DNA from: Clostridia bacterium
Lineage (GTDB): Bacteria > Bacillota > Clostridia > Oscillospirales > UBA644
Assembly (NCBI GenBank): GCA_017424085.1
Contig: JAFPBP010000294.1
Span: 1-27,895 of the forward strand
DNA length: 27,895 bases
Reading direction: 5' to 3'
Part shown: positions 8,081 to 14,910 of the stretch, piece after piece
How positions within the stretch are numbered: the first letter of the stretch is position 1
How the letters are laid out: each line of letters begins with the position of its first letter
Made by a program: the position numbers and the translations under genes
Notes under the pieces: model-generated
Seen by the model: only the letters and a program-made list of their open reading frames with translations
Told to the model about the DNA's origin: nothing
Database searches by the model: none

Positions 8081-8191
8081 GTGATTTTGCAAAAATTCAA
8101 AAAATTGACCTTTTATTACCCCTCGGGACACAGAGCGGAAACGGAACAACTGTAAAAATGTGAATTTTCTTGGCAAAAGGTGCAATTATTC

Positions 8192-8220
8192 TTGATTTTT
8201 TTATCCGTCTATGCTATAAT
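8192..8220 (+). promoter_or_regulatory. Promoter of the AraC / lipoprotein / GH20 / GDPD operon
   Basis: TTGATT (8192-8197), 17 bp, TATAAT (8215-8220), extended -10 TGC. A strong RBS GGAGGTGA (8232-8239) precedes the ATG at 8244, so the 5' leader is very short. Confidence 0.85.
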
Positions 8221-8243
8221 GAAGATAACGCGGAGGTGACCCG

Positions 8244-9119
8244 ATGAATCGGCTTTACTTATTTGATCTGTTACGGATGCAAGAATTCATGGAGCAAAAC
8301 TTCCGAAAACCAATCGACGCGGAGGACATTGCACAATTCGTCGGATATTCCTCTTGGCATTGCAGACGGATTTTTGAGCAATACATGAATGAAACCTTGT
8401 CCAACAGACTGAGGCGTTATCGTCTGGAAGCGGCAAAGCAAATCCTACGAAACGGGGCAACGGAAAAGGAGACGGCACTTTCGGTTGGTTTTACAACCAG
8501 AGAGGGCTTTTCAAAAGCCTTCCGTTCTGCTTACGGAATCTCCCCCGGGAAATATGCGCGAGGTGCAGAGTCTGAGGAACGGTATCGAACAAGTTACGAA
8601 TACCATATGACGTCCAACCTTTGGAATCTGGGGAATAATCCGACAAGCGACAGGCTTTGGGAGTTTTCCTATTACGATCCGAACATAAAGCAAATCCATC
8701 GAATGAATTGGAACGGAGAGCATTTCGAAGCCCCCTACGCACGCGCGGACGAAAGCGATCCCGCATGGTATTGCAGAAACCGTTTTTTGGGATACGGAAT
8801 GCACCCCGGGAAAGAGGTCAACGCAGTCAAAAGCTTCGTCTGTCCCGAAGATGGATCGCTGGAATACTTCATTTCTCTCGGAAGGATGTCTGCCCTGTAC
8901 GAAAAAAACAATCCCTGCACCATCCGAGTGTTTCACGAAAAAACACAGATCTTTCCCCAAACGGGTCCCCTGGTTCTGCACAACCGACAACCAATCTTCA
9001 TCCAAGGGGTCCGACAGGTTTCACAGGGAGATCGAATCAGCATCTGTTTGGACGCAATGGGGCATATGGGGCGGGACGGCGTCATGATTTATCGACAGCA
9101 CATGGGTTATTTGAAATAA
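8244..9119 (+). CDS. AraC-family regulator with N-terminal HTH and an uncharacterised C-terminal domain
   Basis: The 291-residue protein has the AraC two-helix-turn-helix domain at its N-terminus (about 8-105). It includes IDAEDIAQFVGYSSWHCRRIF for the first HTH and ETALSVGFTTREGFSKAFR-YGISPGKY for the second. This reverses the usual sensor-then-HTH order and resembles the Rob/MarA-like arrangement. The C-terminal 170 residues contain no membrane helix and appear beta-rich (EYFISLG, CTIRVFH, GDRISICLD, GRDGVMIY), suggesting a beta-sandwich ligand-binding domain, possibly for a sugar; this is inference. It is the first gene of the operon, and no terminator separates it from the lipoprotein gene 33 bases downstream, so it probably controls the downstream genes and itself. 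Confidence 0.85.
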   Translation: MNRLYLFDLLRMQEFMEQNFRKPIDAEDIAQFVGYSSWHCRRIFEQYMNETLSNRLRRYRLEAAKQILRNGATEKETALSVGFTTREGFSKAFRSAYGISPGKYARGAESEERYRTSYEYHMTSNLWNLGNNPTSDRLWEFSYYDPNIKQIHRMNWNGEHFEAPYARADESDPAWYCRNRFLGYGMHPGKEVNAVKSFVCPEDGSLEYFISLGRMSALYEKNNPCTIRVFHEKTQIFPQTGPLVLHNRQPIFIQGVRQVSQGDRISICLDAMGHMGRDGVMIYRQHMGYLK

Positions 9120-9152
9120 AACAACATTGACATATCAACTTGAGGTGATTCT

Positions 9153-10235
9153 ATGAAAAAGTTCTTCGTCATTTTACTGATTCTTTTGATGTTGCCCTCT
9201 CTGGTCTGCTGCACAAAAACGCCGACCCTTGGGACCTATACCAGTTCCTCCTCCGATGACGAGAAGGAAACCACGGACACGAGCAACGCGACCCCCGAGG
9301 AGATCGCGCTGGGGATCTTGTCCAAAACCAAGCATCACGTGGGTCTGTGTGACCAGAAAAACGGGCGCATCATCATCTGCGATCTGGCAGAGACCGATTG
9401 GACCAACGATAACGCCGTGGTCTGGGAATACAAGCACAATACGCAAGGCCATGAAAACTACGGCTGGATCGCGGGCATCAAGTTCCGTGACAACGATTTT
9501 TACACACAGGAGGTCCTGATCTTCTGCGCCCCCCGATCCAAGGGATACATCGTCTCCATGGCAACCAAGGAGGTTCTGCTGGAGGTTCAGGATGCGGGCG
9601 TTAATCCCCACTCGGTGGAGCTGTTGCCCAACGGCATTTTCATCGTGGGCTCCTCCAACGACGGACGGGTTGCGGTCTACGCTCCCGGACGGACGAGCCC
9701 CAGCTTTACGGTAACTCTGAACGGCAGCAACAACTCGACCAACTCCCCCGACGTGCACGGGGTTCTGTGGGATCCCAAATACGAGGTTCTGTGGGTTGCG
9801 GGCGGAAGCATTCTTCGCTCCTTCAAGGTGGACGGCACGGTAGATAATCCCCGTCTGGTCCTCGTTGATACCTATTACGCACCCCACGGATCCATCCACG
9901 ATCTGACCCCCATCTACGGCGATCCCGACGGGCTTTTGCTGACCACCACGGGAGGAATCATCAAATTCGATAAGGTCAATAAGAAATTCTCCTACGATTA
10001 TTCCTGCAGCATCTCGGGCAGAGCCTTCGGCTACGTCCCCGGATGCGGGTTGTACGCCGACGGCGTTCTCACCTTCACCGCCATTACGAGCGAAACCAAG
10101 GTTTATCAGGATTGGGACACCAACATCGTCTTCGTTTGCGTACCCCTCCCCAACGGAAAGAGAATGATCTTCCAGCACAAGGCACCCAAGGATGCCTACT
10201 ATAAATTGAGAATCTTCGATACGAATTATCAGTAA
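9153..10235 (+). CDS. Putative lipoprotein, beta-propeller-like (possibly DUF6528 family)
   Basis: The 360-residue protein starts with a lysine pair and a hydrophobic helix ending in LPSLVCC (15-20). C20 would be the lipidated cysteine, although Cys at -1 is an atypical lipobox. A Ser/Thr-rich linker (30-47) follows, typical of surface lipoproteins. The mature part shows repeated short strands with loops such as NGRIIICDL, LLPNGIFIVGSSNDGRVAVY, PKYEVLWVAGGSILRSFKVDG and GLLLTTTGGIIKFD, a pattern that suggests a beta-propeller. Its function is unknown. The GAGGTGAT RBS lies immediately upstream. It is almost duplicated by the next gene, which lacks the signal and linker. The DUF name is from memory and should be checked. 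Confidence 0.7.
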   Translation: MKKFFVILLILLMLPSLVCCTKTPTLGTYTSSSSDDEKETTDTSNATPEEIALGILSKTKHHVGLCDQKNGRIIICDLAETDWTNDNAVVWEYKHNTQGHENYGWIAGIKFRDNDFYTQEVLIFCAPRSKGYIVSMATKEVLLEVQDAGVNPHSVELLPNGIFIVGSSNDGRVAVYAPGRTSPSFTVTLNGSNNSTNSPDVHGVLWDPKYEVLWVAGGSILRSFKVDGTVDNPRLVLVDTYYAPHGSIHDLTPIYGDPDGLLLTTTGGIIKFDKVNKKFSYDYSCSISGRAFGYVPGCGLYADGVLTFTAITSETKVYQDWDTNIVFVCVPLPNGKRMIFQHKAPKDAYYKLRIFDTNYQ

Positions 10236-10248
10236 AGGAGCGTTGCAT

Positions 10249-11184
10249 ATGGGCTTGCCCTCCATTCTGACCGAATCCAAGCACTACGTAGGGCTCTGCG
10301 ACCAGAAAAACGGGCGCATTATTTTGAGAGATCTTGCCGTTCCCGATTGGTCCGATGACAGCTCCATCGTCTGGGAATATCGCCGCAACGACCCGGGAAG
10401 CGAGAACTTCCGCTGGACCGCAGGGCTGAAATTCCGCCACAACGATCTTTACGGCGGCGACGTGGCGATCTACTGCGGATCCCGTTCCGAAGGATATATC
10501 CTCTCCATGGAAACCAAGGAGATCCTGTTAAAGGTTCGGGATGCGGGCGTCAACCCGCACTCGGCAGAGCTGTTGCCCAACGGCATTTTCATCGTAGGCT
10601 CCTCAAACGACGGGCGCCTTGCGGTCTACGCCCCGGGACAAATGACCCCCGCCTTCACGACGATCCTGCACGGGACCAACGATACAACGAGCATCCCCGA
10701 CGTGCACGGGGTTCTGTGGGATCCCAAATACGAGGTTCTGTGGGTTGCGGGCGGAAGCGTTCTCCGCGCCTTCAAGGTGGACGGGACGGTAGACAACCCT
10801 CGTCTGAGCCTCGTTGACACCTATTACACACCCCACGGCTGCATCCATGACCTTGCCCCCATCTACGGAGACCCCAACGGTCTTCTGCTGTCCACCACGG
10901 GGGGAATTATCAAATTCCATAAGGTCGATAAAGATTTTTCCTACGACTATTCCTGCAGCGCATCGGGCAGAAAATTCGGCTACGTTCCCGGATGCGGGCT
11001 GTATACCGACGGAGTTCTCACCTTCACCGCAATCACGAGAGACACCAAGGTCTACCGGGATTGGGATACCAACGTCGTCTTCGCCTGCGTACCCCTTCCC
11101 GATGGGGAGCAAATGACCTTCCGCTATGAGGCACCCAAGGACGCCTACTACAAATTGAGAATTTTCAATACAAACTATCAATAA
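10249..11184 (+). CDS. Beta-propeller-like protein, signal-less tandem copy of the preceding lipoprotein
   Basis: The 311-residue protein matches the upstream lipoprotein from its residue 55 to the end, at roughly three quarters identity by eye, with no gap. It begins MGLPSILTESKHYVGLCDQ and has no signal peptide or linker, so it should stay in the cytoplasm. The ATG at 10249 is preferred over an in-frame TTG at 10243 because AAGGAG (10235-10240) leaves an 8-base spacing. A 64-base stretch (10695-10758) is identical to 9746-9809 of the first copy, including all silent positions, which points to recent duplication or gene conversion. Its function is unknown; location between the lipoprotein and a GH20-like enzyme suggests glycan handling. 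Confidence 0.7.
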   Translation: MGLPSILTESKHYVGLCDQKNGRIILRDLAVPDWSDDSSIVWEYRRNDPGSENFRWTAGLKFRHNDLYGGDVAIYCGSRSEGYILSMETKEILLKVRDAGVNPHSAELLPNGIFIVGSSNDGRLAVYAPGQMTPAFTTILHGTNDTTSIPDVHGVLWDPKYEVLWVAGGSVLRAFKVDGTVDNPRLSLVDTYYTPHGCIHDLAPIYGDPNGLLLSTTGGIIKFHKVDKDFSYDYSCSASGRKFGYVPGCGLYTDGVLTFTAITRDTKVYRDWDTNVVFACVPLPDGEQMTFRYEAPKDAYYKLRIFNTNYQ

Positions 11185-11208
11185 TCCACCGAAAAGGAGA
11201 TTCTTGCC

Positions 11209-13065
11209 ATGTTTTTTGAGCCGAGAGTATTCCAAAAAGGAACCCCCGTCACCTTGAATCGTGCCGCTTGCTCGAACGGAGCGGGCTACGCCGACCGGGT
11301 CGCAAAAAATGTGATCGACGTCTTCGGAACCGAAAACGGGTCCATCACCGAGATCAATTTTGAAAACACCCTGCCCGCAGATCTCTCCATTCCTGCGGGA
11401 TACGAGACCTACGCCCTCGTGATCTCCGAAGATAAGGCGATCCTGTACGGTACCACCGAGCGGGCTCGCATTTACGCCGCCGTTACGCTGAAGCAGCTGT
11501 GCGAGCACGGAGAACTGGTCACGGGGCGGATCGAGGACACCCCCGATTGCACCTATCGAGGCTACCGTGCCTACCTGCCGGGGCGCAACTCCTTCCAACT
11601 GTTCTACGATACGGTTGACCTTTTGGCGTATTACAAATACAATTATCTGTCCCTTGAGGTGGGCGGCGCCATGGAATACAAGCGTCACCCTGAGATCAAC
11701 GAGGTCTGGCGGGAATACGCAAAGGACACCCACCGCTATTCGGGGCGCACCAAGGAGATCCAGAACGGCTACGGCTGGTGCAAGAACTCCATTCACACCG
11801 ACAACGGCGAGGGAGACATTCTGACGCAGGATGAGGTGCGTACCCTTGTGGAATACGCAAAATCCCGCGGGCTTACGGTTTACCCCGAGGTTCCCACCCT
11901 TTCCCATTGCGACTACCTCTGCATGGCGCATCCCGAAATTCGGGAGCGTGCCGAGGATGATCAATACCCCGACACCTACTGCCCCAACCATCCCGACACC
12001 TACCCGCTGGTCTTTGACGTGATGGAGGAGATCATCGACGTCTTCCAACCCGAGATCGTCAACATCGGTCACGACGAATTCTATACCATGTGCCTTTGCC
12101 CCCGTTGCAAGGGCAAAAAGCCCCACGACGTATTCGCAGAAGACGTGAAAAAGATCCACGGCTGGCTGAAGGAGAGGGGCATCCGCACCGCCATGTGGGG
12201 CGAAAAGCTTTTGCCCACCGTCACCGCAAAGGGCAGAACCTACGGTGGCGCAGGCAACGCCGCGACCCATTGGCCCGAGGACAAGATCTACATCCCCGAA
12301 ACCTACTATTGCCAATACCTTCTCCCCCGCGACATTCTCATGTTCAACTGGTATTACAGCTTCGGGCTTCAGACCGACTTCGTCTACCATACTCACGGAT
12401 ATGAAATGGTCTTCGGAAACGTGTCGGTCTCCAACGTAAAATATTGGAGAGAACGGAGAAAGTTCGGCGCCGTGGGCGGTTCCTTCTCCAACTGGGGAAG
12501 CTACCATCCCGAATATATGCAGAGAAACAATCAGTATTATCAGATGATATTCGGCGCCTACGCCTTCTGGAGCGACACCTACGACGATTCCTGCCGTGCT
12601 GAGATCATGAAAAAAACCTTCTCGGAGGCGTTCCGTCTCCATTTCGGGGAAATAAAAGGAAAGTCGCACATTCTCGTCACCCACACAACCGACCGCAAGC
12701 ACCGCTATTTCACCTTCGTGGACGGGCTGTTCATCGAGGACGAGGTCTATCATCTGGGGCGCTATCAAGTGACCTACACCGATGGCACGCAAGCCTCTCT
12801 GGACGTAAAATACGGAACCAATATTTCCAACCAAGACATTGCCTGCTGCTGGGGCGAGCACGCGGCGGACTTCAACCCCGAATCGACCCTGGACGCCACC
12901 GCCCTCAGCGAGGTCTGCTATTCCGCCATCCCCTCGGAGGCAGACGGTAAGACCTTCTACACCACCGCCTACGAGAATCCCCACCCCGAAAAGACCGTGG
13001 CTTCGGTGGAATATATCTCCGAATCCGATGCGACCGTAGAGGTTCTTGCGGTCAAGTATCAGTAA
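11209..13065 (+). CDS. GH20-like family glycosidase (beta-N-acetylhexosaminidase-like)
   Basis: The 618-residue protein has three parts. The N-terminal domain (1-110) ends in GTTERARIYAAVTLKQL, the GH20b zincin-like domain that precedes GH20 catalytic barrels. The TIM barrel (about 115-470) contains YPEVPTLSH and NIGHDEF (285-291) with the Asp-Glu pair D289-E290; in GH20 this pair drives substrate-assisted cleavage of N-acetylhexosaminides. A C-terminal beta domain completes it. His replaces the second Gly of the canonical IGGDE, and CLCPRC (295-300) follows, so it belongs to a divergent branch whose substrate may not be GlcNAc. There is no signal peptide, so it probably acts inside the cell. 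RBS AAAGGAG precedes the ATG. It lies between the propeller pair and the GDPD-like gene. Confidence 0.8.
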   Translation: MFFEPRVFQKGTPVTLNRAACSNGAGYADRVAKNVIDVFGTENGSITEINFENTLPADLSIPAGYETYALVISEDKAILYGTTERARIYAAVTLKQLCEHGELVTGRIEDTPDCTYRGYRAYLPGRNSFQLFYDTVDLLAYYKYNYLSLEVGGAMEYKRHPEINEVWREYAKDTHRYSGRTKEIQNGYGWCKNSIHTDNGEGDILTQDEVRTLVEYAKSRGLTVYPEVPTLSHCDYLCMAHPEIRERAEDDQYPDTYCPNHPDTYPLVFDVMEEIIDVFQPEIVNIGHDEFYTMCLCPRCKGKKPHDVFAEDVKKIHGWLKERGIRTAMWGEKLLPTVTAKGRTYGGAGNAATHWPEDKIYIPETYYCQYLLPRDILMFNWYYSFGLQTDFVYHTHGYEMVFGNVSVSNVKYWRERRKFGAVGGSFSNWGSYHPEYMQRNNQYYQMIFGAYAFWSDTYDDSCRAEIMKKTFSEAFRLHFGEIKGKSHILVTHTTDRKHRYFTFVDGLFIEDEVYHLGRYQVTYTDGTQASLDVKYGTNISNQDIACCWGEHAADFNPESTLDATALSEVCYSAIPSEADGKTFYTTAYENPHPEKTVASVEYISESDATVEVLAVKYQ

Positions 13066-13124
13066 TTCCAAGGATTCTGTTGATCGAAAAGTAAAATTTT
13101 TAATTTATCAAAGGAGATCTTATC

Positions 13125-13958
13125 ATGAGCAATCCCTTTATCGCATTGAATCAGAAGCGCGGCGTTCTTCTGGCGGCGCACCGCGGCTACTACGGCGGCA
13201 ACATCCCATTCAACTCCCACGCATCCTTTCAGATCGCCCTGAATCACGATGCGGACATCGTGGAGCTGGACGTGGAGCGCTCCGAGGATAACAAGCTGTT
13301 CGTTTTGCATCCCGGAACCGAGCGCCACATTATCCGCCTCAACGACACCATCCGCAGATACCCCTCCGATTTCGTTGCCCGCTTCCGCCTCTCCAACGAG
13401 GACGGCGGCGAAACCTCCGAGCCCATTCTCCGTCTGGAGGAGGCGCTGGACTTTCTGAAGGGCAAGTGCATCATCAATCTGGATAAATTCTGGATGAACC
13501 CCGAGGGCATCGCAAAGCTGGTGCGGGAACGGAACATGCAGGATCAGGTCCTTCTGAAGATCTCTCTGAAGGAAAAGGAGATCAAGGATACCGAGATCTA
13601 CGCTCACGATATGCCCCTCATGCCCATGGTATGGACCGAGGACCCCTGCTTTGAGCTGATGAAGAACTACAACGTCCGTTGGGTGGGAAGCGAATGCCTC
13701 TTCGAGCGGGATACCGACCCCATCGCAGATCCCGAATACATCGCCAAGATGCATGCCGCAGGCAAGACCGTTTGGGGCAACGCCATCATGTACAACTTCC
13801 GCAAGGAGCTGGCAGGCGGACACAGCGACGACAACTCCCTGCTGCAGGATCCCTCCGTGGGCTGGGGCTGGCTTGCCGATCGCGGATTCGACATCATCCA
13901 GACCGACTGGCTCATGCAGTGCGACACCTATCTGAAGCAGACCGGTCGCAGAAAATAA
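13125..13958 (+). CDS. Glycerophosphodiester phosphodiesterase-like TIM-barrel protein
   Basis: The 277-residue protein shows the GDPD landmarks: AAHRG (17-21), IVELDVERSEDNKLFVLH (45-62) with E47, D49 and H62, and the C-terminal DIIQTDW strand. Canonical GDPDs hydrolyse glycerophosphodiesters to glycerol-3-phosphate and an alcohol with the two His and the metal-binding Glu/Asp. Here the usual H-D after the ExD block is H-P and the usual E-N-T is replaced by FNSH, so the substrate pocket is altered; a sugar-related phosphodiester is possible. There is no signal peptide. RBS AAAGGAG lies ahead of the start, 59 bases behind the GH20-like gene, and a terminator closes the operon. Catalytic activity is likely but not certain. 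Confidence 0.8.
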   Translation: MSNPFIALNQKRGVLLAAHRGYYGGNIPFNSHASFQIALNHDADIVELDVERSEDNKLFVLHPGTERHIIRLNDTIRRYPSDFVARFRLSNEDGGETSEPILRLEEALDFLKGKCIINLDKFWMNPEGIAKLVRERNMQDQVLLKISLKEKEIKDTEIYAHDMPLMPMVWTEDPCFELMKNYNVRWVGSECLFERDTDPIADPEYIAKMHAAGKTVWGNAIMYNFRKELAGGHSDDNSLLQDPSVGWGWLADRGFDIIQTDWLMQCDTYLKQTGRRK

Positions 13959-13986
13959 GCAATTCTTAAAATCGATTCAAACGACG

Positions 13987-14016
13987 AACGGACGAGGCAA
14001 TACGCTTCGTCCGTTT
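13987..14016. terminator. Terminator at the end of the GH20/GDPD operon, also facing the minus-strand AraC gene
   Basis: AACGGACGAGGC (13987-13998) pairs with GCTTCGTCCGTT (14004-14015, one G-U pair) and is followed by TTT on the plus strand. On the minus strand, directly behind the AraC stop (14020), the same stem is followed by a poorer T tract, so minus-strand use is weaker. Confidence 0.8.
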
Positions 14017-14019
14017 TGA

Positions 14020-14781
14020 TCATTCAAATTCTCTCGTTTGTTCACAGCGCCATTGCTTGGGGGACCGTCCGTACGCACGGCAGAATTCCTTGTAAAACTG
14101 AGAATAGTCTCCGTAACCGCATTCCTCCGCAACGAGAGCCAACGGCGTTGAGGTCACGCGCAAGAGCCATTCCGCACGGCTCAACCGCCGACGGTGCTGA
14201 TATTCCAGCGGAGATTCCCCGTAAGTCCGCTTCATCACGTTGATGATCTGATTTTTGCTGTAGCCGAAGCGCTTGGAAAGGTCCTCCAGCGAAACGCGCT
14301 CAAGGGCATGCTCCTCCAAAAAATTTGCAATCTCCTCCCCCACCCCCGACGGCATGGGAGGACGGTACAGTTCCGACAGGATCTGATAAAAAAGAGCGTT
14401 CTCCTCCGCCCTCGTCCCATGGGAATGGGCGGTGCGGTCCAGCCGCTTCATAAGGGGCATGAGGCGCTCGGGGGAAAAGGTGCCCCGATAGGGGAGCAAG
14501 GGCTCAGTCTCGCCCCAGACGCCGTCGAAATGAATATACAAGTATTTCGGAGATTCCGAGGGACGATCCGCCCCTTGATGCAAGCCCTTCCGCTGGATAT
14601 AGTATTCTCCCGCCCCCACGCGGCAGGAAACGCCTCCCTCGGTAAAGCAAAGAGCACCCTCAAAGACCAGCACCAAAACGTCTGTGGTACAGACGCGGGT
14701 CACGTGATACTCACCCTCGGAGAAATATCGGAAGGACGCGCTTCGGTATTGCGTCGCTCCGTTCAGATCAATGCCTCTCAT
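14020..14781 (-). CDS. AraC-family regulator with N-terminal cupin sensor
   Basis: The 253-residue protein has the classical order: an N-terminal cupin-like beta-barrel (about 20-110, with LVFEGALCF and GAGEYYIQ) that senses a small molecule, and a C-terminal AraC DNA-binding domain (about 150-250). HTH 1 is VSLEDLSKRFGYSKNQIINVMKR and HTH 2 is LALVAEECGYGDYSQFYKEFCRAYGRSPKQW. The start at 14781 is set by a GGAGGG RBS on the minus strand; the long frame extending beyond it over the GH127 gene is a shadow. It is divergent from the GH127-like gene, so a role as its sugar-responsive activator is likely. Direct repeats suited to AraC-type binding lie in the intergenic region. Confidence 0.88.
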   Translation of the reverse strand: MRGIDLNGATQYRSASFRYFSEGEYHVTRVCTTDVLVLVFEGALCFTEGGVSCRVGAGEYYIQRKGLHQGADRPSESPKYLYIHFDGVWGETEPLLPYRGTFSPERLMPLMKRLDRTAHSHGTRAEENALFYQILSELYRPPMPSGVGEEIANFLEEHALERVSLEDLSKRFGYSKNQIINVMKRTYGESPLEYQHRRRLSRAEWLLRVTSTPLALVAEECGYGDYSQFYKEFCRAYGRSPKQWRCEQTREFE

Positions 14782-14808
14782 AATTATCCCTCCCGTCAAG
14801 ATATTCTT

Positions 14809-14837
14809 ATTATACCATACGATTGTGATTTTTGCAA
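14809..14837 (-). promoter_or_regulatory. Promoter of the cupin/AraC regulator gene
   Basis: On the minus strand: TTGCAA (14837-14832), 17 bp, TATAAT (14814-14809), extended -10 TGG. Confidence 0.85.
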
Positions 14838-14856
14838 TATGTTTTGTGATATTTCC
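14823..14856. promoter_or_regulatory. Putative AraC-type operator: two direct half-sites spaced 21 bp
   Basis: TTGTGATTTTTGC (14823-14835) and TTGTGATATTTCC (14844-14856) match at 11 of 13 positions and start exactly 21 bp apart, two helical turns, as in AraC-family I1/I2 half-sites. The first overlaps the -35 box of the regulator's own promoter; the second ends two bases before the -35 box of the GH127 promoter. This geometry would suit autorepression plus activation of GH127. Binding is inferred, not shown. Confidence 0.6.
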
Positions 14857-14858
14857 TA

Positions 14859-14888
14859 TTGCTTTTTTCGTCTCTTCCGTAGTATAAT
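14859..14888 (+). promoter_or_regulatory. Promoter of the GH127-like gene
   Basis: TTGCTT (14859-14864), 18 bp, TATAAT (14883-14888). Unlike the other promoters of this window it lacks the extended -10 TG and has an 18-bp spacer, as expected for an activator-dependent promoter. AAGGAGG (14896-14902) precedes the ATG at 14911. Confidence 0.75.
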
Positions 14889-14910
14889 AAAGAAAAAGGA
14901 GGTTTACGAC

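Noticed and set aside
9127..9132. TTGACA as a -35 box of an internal promoter before the lipoprotein gene
   Set aside because: A -10 at 17 bp would fall on the start codon at 9153 and no matching hexamer is there.
10243..10248. TTG at 10243 as start of the second propeller gene
   Set aside because: Only two bases after AAGGAG; ATG at 10249 is correctly placed.
10603..13071. Minus-strand open frame of 822 codons opposite the GH20-like gene and the second propeller gene
   Set aside because: It mirrors real genes of strong codon bias, has no RBS, and its translation has no recognisable motif. The same holds for the long minus-strand frames at 1054-2977, 4127-4993, 9174-10280, 18609-21206, 22368-24272, 24058-26124 and 26060-27289.
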